Part shown: in pieces, positions 1 through 6,334 of the stretch
How positions within the stretch are numbered: position 1 is the stretch's first letter
Layout: each line of letters starts with the position of its first letter
Assembly (NCBI RefSeq): GCF_017526105.1
Contig: NZ_CP071839.1
Span: forward strand, 6,424,001-6,488,000
From: Streptomyces cyanogenus
GTDB taxonomy: Bacteria > Actinomycetota > Actinomycetes > Streptomycetales > Streptomycetaceae
Direction of reading: 5' to 3'
Length of the DNA stretch: 64,000 bases
Made by a program: the position numbers and the translations under genes
Notes under the pieces: generated by a model
The model's input: the letters and a program-made list of their open reading frames with translations, nothing else
Database searches by the model: none
What the model was told of the DNA's origin: nothing

Positions 1-1375
1 GGCCCTCCGTGCGCAACTCGACCTCCACGCGCGCGTGGAGGGTACCCGCGACCGCGTCGAGAGCGTTGTCGACGAGGTTGCCCACGACCGTGACCAGCCC
101 CCGGGGATCGATCAGCCGGTCCGGGAGGCGGGTGCGCTCCGACACCCACAGGGCGACTCCGCGCTCGGCCGCCACGGTCGCCTTGCCGACCAGCAGCGCG
201 GCCAGCAACGGGTCCTGGATCTTCTCCGTGACCTGCTCGGCGGTGGCCCGGTGGTCCCCGACCACCTCGCCGACGAACTCCACGGCGTCGTCGTACATCT
301 CCAGCTCCAGCAGCCCCAGCAGGGTGTGCATGCGGTTGGCGTGCTCGTGGTCCTGCGCGCGCAGGGCGTCGATCAGCCCGCGCGTGGAGTCGAGTTCGCG
401 CCCCAGCTGCTCCAGCTCGGTGCGGTCGCGCAGGGTGGCCACGGCGCCGCCGTCGCCGGTGGGCATGCGGTTGGCGACCAGGACGCGCTGGCCGCGCACG
501 GTGAGCAGATCCGTACCGGTCACCCGGCCGGCCAGCACGTCCGTCGTACGGCCCGCGCCGAGCGCCTCGTCGGGGGTCCGCCCGACGGCCTCGTCGCCGA
601 TGCCCAGCAGCCGCCGCGCCTCGTCGTTGAGCAGACGGACACGGCCGCCCCGGTCGAGCGCGACCACGCCCTCGCGGATGCCGTGCAGCATCGCCTCGCG
701 CTCCGCGAGCAGCGCCGAGATGTCGGAGAAGGCCAGGTCCCGGGTCTGCCGCTGGACCCGGCGGGAGATCAGCCAGGCGGCCAGGGCGCCCACCGCGAGG
801 GCACCGCCGGCGTACGCGAAGAGCCCCGGGATCGCGCTGATCAACCGCGCCCGCACACTGTCGTAGGCGATGCCGACCGAGACCGCGCCGACGATGCGGT
901 GGTGGGCGTCGTACAACGGCACCTTGCCGCGCGCCGAGCGTCCCAGGGTGCCCTTGTCGATCTCCATGACCTCCTTGCCCGCCAGGGCGTCGGAGGGGTC
1001 GGTGGAGACGGGCCGGCCGATCTCCGAGGGCGTGGGGTGCGACCAGCGCACCCAGTCCGGGTTCAGCACCACGATGTACTCGGCGTGCGTGGCCCGCCGG
1101 ATCCGCTCGGCCTCCCGCTGCACCGGGCCGTTCCTGGTCGGCGGGGTGGTGAGGACCCCCTCCGCGATCTGCGGGTCCTGGGCGGTGGTCTCGGCGATGG
1201 CCAGCGCGCGGCGCATCGCCTCCTGGTCCAGCTGCTTGCTGAGCGGAGCCAGGAAGAGCCCGGTCGCGAGCACCGCGACTCCCGCGGCGATCGCCACCTG
1301 CATCAGCAGCACCTGGGAGAACATCCGCCGGGGCAGTCCGAGGCGCAGACGGCGGGCGGGGGGCGTGGGGCTCAT
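1..1375 (-). CDS. CitA/DcuS-type sensor histidine kinase, C-terminus cut by window edge
   Basis: About 458 residues are visible from the ATG at 1375; the 3' end lies outside the window. Order of parts: a hydrophobic segment near residues 18-40, an extracytoplasmic sensor region to about residue 165, a second membrane segment near 172-192, a PAS-like region around 205-310, an H-box with DHEHANRMHTLLGL near residue 342, and the N-box NLVDNALDAV near 431, after which the sequence stops. The two-membrane-segment PDC sensor plus the short H-box lacking HE[LF]RTP is the pattern of the citrate/C4-dicarboxylate sensor family (CitA/DcuS). The cognate CitB/DcuR-type regulator is expected just left of the window but is not seen. 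The ligand cannot be read from sequence. Confidence 0.9.
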   Translation of the reverse strand, partial: MSPTPPARRLRLGLPRRMFSQVLLMQVAIAAGVAVLATGLFLAPLSKQLDQEAMRRALAIAETTAQDPQIAEGVLTTPPTRNGPVQREAERIRRATHAEYIVVLNPDWVRWSHPTPSEIGRPVSTDPSDALAGKEVMEIDKGTLGRSARGKVPLYDAHHRIVGAVSVGIAYDSVRARLISAIPGLFAYAGGALAVGALAAWLISRRVQRQTRDLAFSDISALLAEREAMLHGIREGVVALDRGGRVRLLNDEARRLLGIGDEAVGRTPDEALGAGRTTDVLAGRVTGTDLLTVRGQRVLVANRMPTGDGGAVATLRDRTELEQLGRELDSTRGLIDALRAQDHEHANRMHTLLGLLELEMYDDAVEFVGEVVGDHRATAEQVTEKIQDPLLAALLVGKATVAAERGVALWVSERTRLPDRLIDPRGLVTVVGNLVDNALDAVAGTLHARVEVELRTEG

Positions 1376-1423
1376 GGCCACGACGGTACGTGGGGTGGCC
1401 CGAAGCACCCCAGGGGGTGTGGT

Positions 1424-1441
1424 GTGGATCTCTTGATCCAC
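1424..1441. promoter_or_regulatory. Inverted repeat upstream of the sensor kinase gene
   Basis: GTGGATC and GATCCAC form a perfect 7-bp inverted repeat around TCTT, and a TTGATCAA palindrome follows at 1445-1452. It lies about 50 bp upstream of the kinase start in the 112-bp gap to the next gene. It may be an operator for the cognate response regulator; this is inference from symmetry and position only. Confidence 0.35.
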
Positions 1442-1487
1442 CTGTTGATCAATGGGTGACGGCGGGCGTGACGGCATCTGTTTCCGG

Positions 1488-2429
1488 TCAGCTCGCCAGC
1501 GCCGTCGGCCTCAGCTCGCGCAGGTCGACCACGTCCATCCGCGCGGGCGTGCCGAGCGCCGCCGCGCCACAGCTCTCCGGGCGGGGCGGCAGCGACGCCC
1601 CCTGCGCCACGGTGACCCGCCACCGGCGGCCGTCGGCGTGCACGACGGTGACCTCCCAGCGCGGAGCCGTGCCGGCCGTCCGTACGACGCTCAGCACACC
1701 CGTCCGGTACTCGCCCGCGGCCGACCGGACCGCCAGCTCGGCCGCCTGGCCGGGCCGCTCCCACGCGGAGCACCCCCGGCACCCTTCCACGACCACGCGC
1801 CCCTCCTGGACGCCGTGCAGGGCCTCCTTCACGGTGTGCGCCTCGGCGCGGCCGTAGGCGTAGCCGTACGGCAGGACCAGCACCGTGGGCGCGAACCGAT
1901 GTCCACCCAGATGGGTGACCTCCCAGACGCCGCGCACCCCAGAGGCGACCAGCTCCGTGGCGAGGGGACGGCCGAGGAGGGCGCAGCAGCGGTCGCGTTT
2001 GCCGTTGGTGCACACGAGCGCGAGCGGGTCACCGCGGTGCGGCTGCCCGCCGAGCACCGTGCCGAAGGAGCGGTGGTCGCCGGTCCCGAGGCCGGCGAAG
2101 TCCAGTTCGAGCAGCCGCTCCGGATCGCGGGTGGTGGCGCTGTGCAGCCAGACGTTTCCCGGAACGGTGTGCGCGGCGTACACCTGCCGGACCGGGGGCG
2201 TGCCCGGGTCGGCATGGCGCCCGGGGTGCCGGATCAGCGCGATGCGCACGCCGGTTCCGTCGGCGGCGGCCTCCAGCGCCCGGCCCAGCGCGGGGTCCAG
2301 GTGGCTGGAGGTGAGCGCCTTGACGCCCCACGGTCCGGGCTGTTCCAGCAGCAGCCACGTCGTCGCCGTGGCAGCCGTACCGGAGACCGGTTCGTCGAGG
2401 CTCCGGGAGACGGTCGCACACCTACTCAC
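1488..2429 (-). CDS. Sucrase/ferredoxin-like family protein (thioredoxin-like ferredoxin fold)
   Basis: A 313-residue soluble protein starting at GTG 2429. It shows the core of the sucrase/ferredoxin-like family: LVCTNGKRDRCC (Cys140, 148, 149), VTHLGGHRFAPTVLVLP (His173, His177) and a later CRGCSAW (Cys217, 220). These conserved Cys/His residues suggest a [2Fe-2S] cluster in a thioredoxin-like fold; the exact reaction in actinomycetes is not established. An iron-repressor box lies directly against the start codon, so the gene should be induced by iron limitation. A start immediately after the operator implies a leaderless transcript, or a true start slightly further downstream. The gene stands alone, and the next upstream gene is the HTH citrate synthase. 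Confidence 0.85.
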   Translation of the reverse strand: MSRCATVSRSLDEPVSGTAATATTWLLLEQPGPWGVKALTSSHLDPALGRALEAAADGTGVRIALIRHPGRHADPGTPPVRQVYAAHTVPGNVWLHSATTRDPERLLELDFAGLGTGDHRSFGTVLGGQPHRGDPLALVCTNGKRDRCCALLGRPLATELVASGVRGVWEVTHLGGHRFAPTVLVLPYGYAYGRAEAHTVKEALHGVQEGRVVVEGCRGCSAWERPGQAAELAVRSAAGEYRTGVLSVVRTAGTAPRWEVTVVHADGRRWRVTVAQGASLPPRPESCGAAALGTPARMDVVDLRELRPTALAS

Positions 2430-2448
2430 AGAGGTGAGCCTAACCTGA
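2430..2448 (-). promoter_or_regulatory. DmdR/IdeR-type iron box
   Basis: The 15-bp core AGGTGAGCCTAACCT (2432-2446, plus strand) matches the centre of the actinobacterial iron box TTAGGTGAGCCTAACCTAA exactly; mismatches are confined to the outer bases. On the minus strand TAGGCT inside the box can serve as the -10 hexamer, about 7 bases before the GTG start. Iron-bound DmdR1 (DtxR family) would then block RNA polymerase directly. Confidence 0.8.
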
Positions 2449-2483
2449 CTCTTCCCGGGGGGACTTCCGACCGGTGCCGTGTT

Positions 2484-3749
2484 CTACTCCGGGAGGGGCT
2501 GCGGCGGGCGCGGACCGACGTAGTGGCCGCTGGGACGCATGCGCAGCGGACGCTCGCCGTACTCCTCCAGGGCATGGGCGATCCAGCCCGCGGTGCGGGC
2601 GACGGCGAAGATCGTCTCGCCGGCCGTGGCCGGCATGCCGCAGGACGCCGTGAACACCGCCAGGGCCAGGTCCACGTTGGCGTGCAGCGGGGTGTGCCGG
2701 GCGGTCGTCGCGACGATGTCGCGGGCCGCGAGCAGCGCGGATTCCGCGTGCGGGACCTGCTCCAGGAGGTCGAAGAGCACCCGCGCGCGCGGGTCCTCGC
2801 CCGCGTACAGCCGGTGTCCGAGACCGGGGACGCGCCGGCCCGCGCGTAGTTCGGCGGCGATCACGGGGACGGCCGTGCCCTGGTCGAGCACGTCCAGCAG
2901 CATCCGGTGGGCCAGTCCGCTGGCGGCACCGTGCAGCGGACCCTCCAGTACGCCCAGTCCGGCGGAGACCGCCGCGTACGCGTGTGCGCGGGCCGAGGCG
3001 GCGACCCGTACCGCGAGCGTCGACGCGGCCAGGTCGTGGTCGGCGAGCAGCGACAGCGCGGTGTCCAGGACGCGCAGGGAGGCCTCGTCGGCCGGGTGGC
3101 CGGTCAGCCGGGTCCACAGGCGGTGGGCCAGCGGACCGTCGTCCTTGCGCTCGTACGCGGCCGGCGGCAGCGCGGCGACCAGGGTCGGGATGAGGATGCG
3201 CGCCGTGCTCAGCACGGCCTCCTCGGACAGGTCGAAGCGCAGCGGGTCCTCGGCCGCCGCGGCGATCGCCGCCACCCGCAGCCGGTCGACGGGGGAGGCG
3301 TGCTCGGACAGGGCGCCCACCGCGCGACGGGCGACGTCCACGGTGGTCTCGGGTGCCGAGAAGGCCACCCCGGGGCTCATCCGGCCCGTCCACAGCCACT
3401 CCGCGACCTCCTCGTAGGGGTGCCGGGCGGCCAGCTCGACGGCGTTCACGCCCCGGTAGAAGTACCGGTCCTGCTCGATCAGCGTGATCCGGGTGCGGAC
3501 GGACAGGTCCCCGCCGGAGCCCGGACTCCCGGCCGCCTCCCGCCGGTTGCGGCGGGCGAGGGCCTCCACCTCCTTGGCCTCGAAGGTGCTGGCACGGCCG
3601 CCGGGCTCGCGTCTGCTGCTGAGCAGACCACGGCTCACGTACGCGTAGACCGTCTCCGGCTTCACGCCGAGGAGTTCGGCGGTCTCCTTGGTGGTCAGCC
3701 GGTGCCCGGGGTGGTGGGGAGCGGTGTCGTGATCGCGCATGGACGCCAC
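2484..3749 (-). CDS. Citrate synthase-like protein with N-terminal DNA-binding (MerR/excisionase-type HTH) domain
   Basis: 421 residues from GTG 3749; an ATG at 3740 (MRDHDTAPHH) is an equally plausible start. Residues about 17-65 (LTTKETAELLGVKPETVYAY) form a winged-helix-like HTH. The remainder is a citrate synthase fold with the catalytic residues in place: His in PLHGAASGLAHR, His in VPGLGHRLY and Asp in LHANVDLALA. The fusion suggests an enzyme that also binds DNA, or a citrate synthase homologue recruited as a metabolite-sensing regulator. It is divergent from a second citrate synthase, with a palindromic operator between them, so it may control itself and its neighbour. That role is inference; the domain reading is firm. 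Confidence 0.88.
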   Translation of the reverse strand: MASMRDHDTAPHHPGHRLTTKETAELLGVKPETVYAYVSRGLLSSRREPGGRASTFEAKEVEALARRNRREAAGSPGSGGDLSVRTRITLIEQDRYFYRGVNAVELAARHPYEEVAEWLWTGRMSPGVAFSAPETTVDVARRAVGALSEHASPVDRLRVAAIAAAAEDPLRFDLSEEAVLSTARILIPTLVAALPPAAYERKDDGPLAHRLWTRLTGHPADEASLRVLDTALSLLADHDLAASTLAVRVAASARAHAYAAVSAGLGVLEGPLHGAASGLAHRMLLDVLDQGTAVPVIAAELRAGRRVPGLGHRLYAGEDPRARVLFDLLEQVPHAESALLAARDIVATTARHTPLHANVDLALAVFTASCGMPATAGETIFAVARTAGWIAHALEEYGERPLRMRPSGHYVGPRPPQPLPE

Positions 3750-3783
3750 CGTAGCCGTCCCTGCACATGTTGATGGGTCTGCA

Positions 3784-3817
3784 TTGACTCAATCAATATT
3801 GACAAGAATTGAGTCAA
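3784..3817. promoter_or_regulatory. Nested palindromic operator between the two citrate synthase genes
   Basis: TTGACTCAAT (3784-3793) and ATTGAGTCAA (3808-3817) are a perfect 10-bp inverted repeat. A separate perfect palindrome TCAATATTGA (3793-3802) sits in the spacer. The block is strikingly AT-rich for this genome and lies 37 bp before the plus-strand start and 35 bp before the minus-strand start. TTGACT and TTGACA hexamers within it could also be -35 elements. The HTH-citrate synthase next door is the obvious candidate binder. Confidence 0.7.
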
Positions 3818-3853
3818 GAGTGGACAGTCGGATCAAGTTCAAGGAGGCAAACC

Positions 3854-5020
3854 ATGGCCATCAACAGGTCCGCCACTCCGCTCATCCACGCCCCGCGCGG
3901 TCTCGCGGGCGTCGTCGTCGCCGAGACCGAGATCGGTGACGTCCGGGGCCGGGAGGGCTTCTACTACTACCGGCAGTACTCGGCCGTCGACCTCGCCCGC
4001 ACCCGCAGCTTCGAGGACGTCTGGCATCTCCTGGTGCACAGCACGCTCCCGGACGCGCGACGCGGTGCCGCCTTCGCCGCCGAGACGGCCGCCCTGCGGC
4101 GCCTGCCCGACGACGTCCGCGCGGCCCTGCCCGCGATCGCCGGGGCCGGCCGGCTCTCCGGACCGCTGGCCGGACTGCGCACGGCCCTGTCCCTGCTGGG
4201 CGCGGCCCAGGGCTTCCGGCCGGTGTACGACATCGACCCGGAGCAGCGGCGCGCCGAGACCGTGGCCGCCTGTGCGGCCGTACCCACCCTGCTGACCGCG
4301 CTGTACCGGCTCGGCCGTGGCCTCGACCTCGTAGAGCCCCGGGAGGACCTCTCGTACGCGGCCAACTACCTGTACATGCTGACCGGTTCGGTACCGGATC
4401 CGCGTCGGGTCCGTGCGGTCGAGCAATACCTGATCTCAACCATTGATCACGGCTTCAATGCGTCAACCTTCACCGCGCGCGTCATCGCATCCACCGGCGC
4501 CGACGTCACGGCCTGCCTGACCGGTGCGGTCGGCGCCCTGTCCGGTCCGCTGCACGGAGGCGCGCCCAGCCGGGCCCTGGACACGCTGGACGCCATCGGC
4601 ACGCCCGACCGGATCGACGCCTGGATCCGCGACCGGGTGCTCGCCGGCGACCGGATCATGGGCTTCGGCCACGCCGTCTACCGCACGGAGGACCCCCGCT
4701 CACGCATGCTGCGCGAGATCGCCCTCGGCTTCGGCGGCCCCCGGGTCGACTTCGCGGTGGAGGTCGAGCGCCGGGTGGAGGCGATCCTCGCGGAGCTGAA
4801 GCCGGGCCGCGAACTCCACACGAACGTCGAGTTCTACGCCGGTGTGGTGATGGAACTCTGCGGCCTGCCCCGGGAGATGTTCACGCCCACCTTCGCGGCG
4901 GCACGGGTGGTCGGCTGGAGCGCCAACATCCTGGAACAGGCCGCCGACTCGAAGATCATCCGCCCGGTGGCGCGGTACGTGGGCCCGGAGCCCCGGGCGG
5001 CGGTGGCCTCGGAGCGGTGA
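3854..5020 (+). CDS. citA: Citrate synthase 2, CitA family
   Basis: 388 residues. The ATG at 3854 is preceded by a strong AAGGAGG site at 3841-3847, which fixes the start. It condenses acetyl-CoA with oxaloacetate to citrate, or acts on a close analogue. Catalytic histidines are in GPLHGGAPS and MGFGHAVYRTEDPRSRML. The usual catalytic Asp of NVDFYSG is Glu here (HTNVEFYAGVV). As I recall, Mycobacterium tuberculosis CitA has the same NVEF, so this is a subfamily trait and not damage. The gene is divergent from the HTH-citrate synthase. Whether it is the housekeeping enzyme cannot be told; Streptomyces usually carry another hexameric citrate synthase elsewhere. Confidence 0.88.
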   Translation: MAINRSATPLIHAPRGLAGVVVAETEIGDVRGREGFYYYRQYSAVDLARTRSFEDVWHLLVHSTLPDARRGAAFAAETAALRRLPDDVRAALPAIAGAGRLSGPLAGLRTALSLLGAAQGFRPVYDIDPEQRRAETVAACAAVPTLLTALYRLGRGLDLVEPREDLSYAANYLYMLTGSVPDPRRVRAVEQYLISTIDHGFNASTFTARVIASTGADVTACLTGAVGALSGPLHGGAPSRALDTLDAIGTPDRIDAWIRDRVLAGDRIMGFGHAVYRTEDPRSRMLREIALGFGGPRVDFAVEVERRVEAILAELKPGRELHTNVEFYAGVVMELCGLPREMFTPTFAAARVVGWSANILEQAADSKIIRPVARYVGPEPRAAVASER

Positions 5021-5098
5021 CGTGAGGCGGCGACGCGCCCGGTCACCTGACGTGGCCGGCCGTCGGAGGCGCTGGTCCCGGAGGCCGGCGAGCACAGG

Positions 5099-5142
5099 AC
5101 CGCGCAAGGACCGCACAAGCACCGCGCAAGCACCGCGCAAGG
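5099..5142. repeat. Four tandem copies of an 11-bp unit
   Basis: The unit ACCGCGCAAGS runs four times head to tail (5099, 5110, 5121, 5132) with one or two changed bases, followed by a partial fifth ACCG. It lies in the 219-bp gap before the CobW-type gene, upstream of a possible -10 (TATCCT near 5160). No function is evident. Confidence 0.75.
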
Positions 5143-5239
5143 ACCGTTCCCTCCCGCTCGTATCCTGGACGACCAGTCCACGCCCGTCCGTGCGCCGGGC
5201 CGCGAGCCGGTGCGCGTCGTACGTCAGGGAGGTCGCCCG

Positions 5240-6319
5240 TTGGGGAACAGCTCGGTAGACAGCGGCAGTCCGCAGCAGATCCCGGTCGTCGTGCTGGCCG
5301 GTTTTCTGGGCTCCGGGAAGACCACGCTCCTCAACCATCTGCTGCACCGCAGCGGAGGCAGCCGGATCGGGGCCATCGTCAACGACTTCGGGGCCATCGA
5401 GATCGACGCCATGGCCGTCGCCGGTGCCCTCGGCGACTCGACCGTCTCCCTCGGCAACGGCTGCCTGTGCTGTGCCGTCGACGCCGGCGAACTCGACCTC
5501 TACCTGGACCGGCTCGCCGCGCCCGCCGCAGGCATCGACGTGATCGTCATCGAGGCCAGCGGGCTGGCCGAGCCGCAGGAACTCGTGCGGATGGTGCTCG
5601 CCAGCGAGCACCCCGGCATCGTCTACGGCGGTCTGGTCGAGGTCGTCGACGCCGCCGAGTTCGACGACACACGGGCGAAGCACCCCGAGATCGACCGGCA
5701 CCTCGCCCTCGCGGACCTGGTCGTCGTCAACAAGCTCGACCGCGCCGACGACGCCGACCGGGTGCTGGGGCTCGTCCGCTCGCTCACCGACCGCGCCGCC
5801 GTCGTCCCCGCCACCTACGGCCGCATCGACCCCGAGTTCCTCTTCGACTGCCGGCCCGGCGAGGAACGCGTCGGGCAGCTGTCCTTCGACGACCTGCACG
5901 ACCACGGCGCCGACGACCGGACCGGACACCTGCACACCGGCTACGACAGCCTGTCCTTCACCGCCGACGTGCCGCTGGAGCCCCGCCGGCTCATGCGGTT
6001 CCTGGACAGCCGGCCCGAGGGGCTGTACCGGATCAAGGGGTATGTCGACTTCGGACCGTACGACCCCCGCAACCGGTACGCCGTGCACGCCGTCGGCCGG
6101 TTCCTGCGCTTCTACCCGGAGCCCTGGGCACCCGACGAGGCCCGTCGCACCCAGCTCGTGCTGATCGGCTCCGGCATCGACGCGGACACCCTCGCCAAGG
6201 AACTCCAGGGGTGCGAGAACGACGCCCCGCACGCCGACGAGCACGGCATGTGGGGCGTCCTGCGCTACGTACAGGGCCCGGACGAGGCGGAAGCGGACCC
6301 GCAGGACCCGCCCGCCTAG
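5240..6319 (+). CDS. CobW/COG0523 family GTPase (metal chaperone type)
   Basis: I place the start at TTG 5240 because AGGGAGG (5226-5232) sits seven bases upstream; an in-frame GTG at 5210 has no such site. The 359-residue product has Walker A GFLGSGKT, the family's metal-binding GNGCLCC motif, a SGLAEPQE switch segment and the G4 motif NKLD, then a CobW C-terminal domain rich in His/Asp/Glu (DDLHDHGADD). COG0523 proteins insert metals (Zn, Co, Fe) into client enzymes using GTP. I see no Zur-type box upstream, so it need not be the zinc-starvation member. Its client is unknown. Confidence 0.85.
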   Translation: MGNSSVDSGSPQQIPVVVLAGFLGSGKTTLLNHLLHRSGGSRIGAIVNDFGAIEIDAMAVAGALGDSTVSLGNGCLCCAVDAGELDLYLDRLAAPAAGIDVIVIEASGLAEPQELVRMVLASEHPGIVYGGLVEVVDAAEFDDTRAKHPEIDRHLALADLVVVNKLDRADDADRVLGLVRSLTDRAAVVPATYGRIDPEFLFDCRPGEERVGQLSFDDLHDHGADDRTGHLHTGYDSLSFTADVPLEPRRLMRFLDSRPEGLYRIKGYVDFGPYDPRNRYAVHAVGRFLRFYPEPWAPDEARRTQLVLIGSGIDADTLAKELQGCENDAPHADEHGMWGVLRYVQGPDEAEADPQDPPA

Positions 6320-6321
6320 AC

Positions 6322-6334
6322 ACGGGCCGCCCGT
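6322..6334. terminator. Short hairpin between convergent genes
   Basis: ACGGGC and GCCCGT flank a single base in the 14-bp gap between the convergent CobW-type and parC genes, and touch the parC stop codon. The stem is short, so the call is tentative. Confidence 0.3.

Noticed and set aside
5021..5239. Possible Zur box upstream of the CobW-type gene
   Set aside because: I looked for a TGAAAATGATTTTCA-like palindrome and found none; only the 11-bp GC-rich repeats are present.
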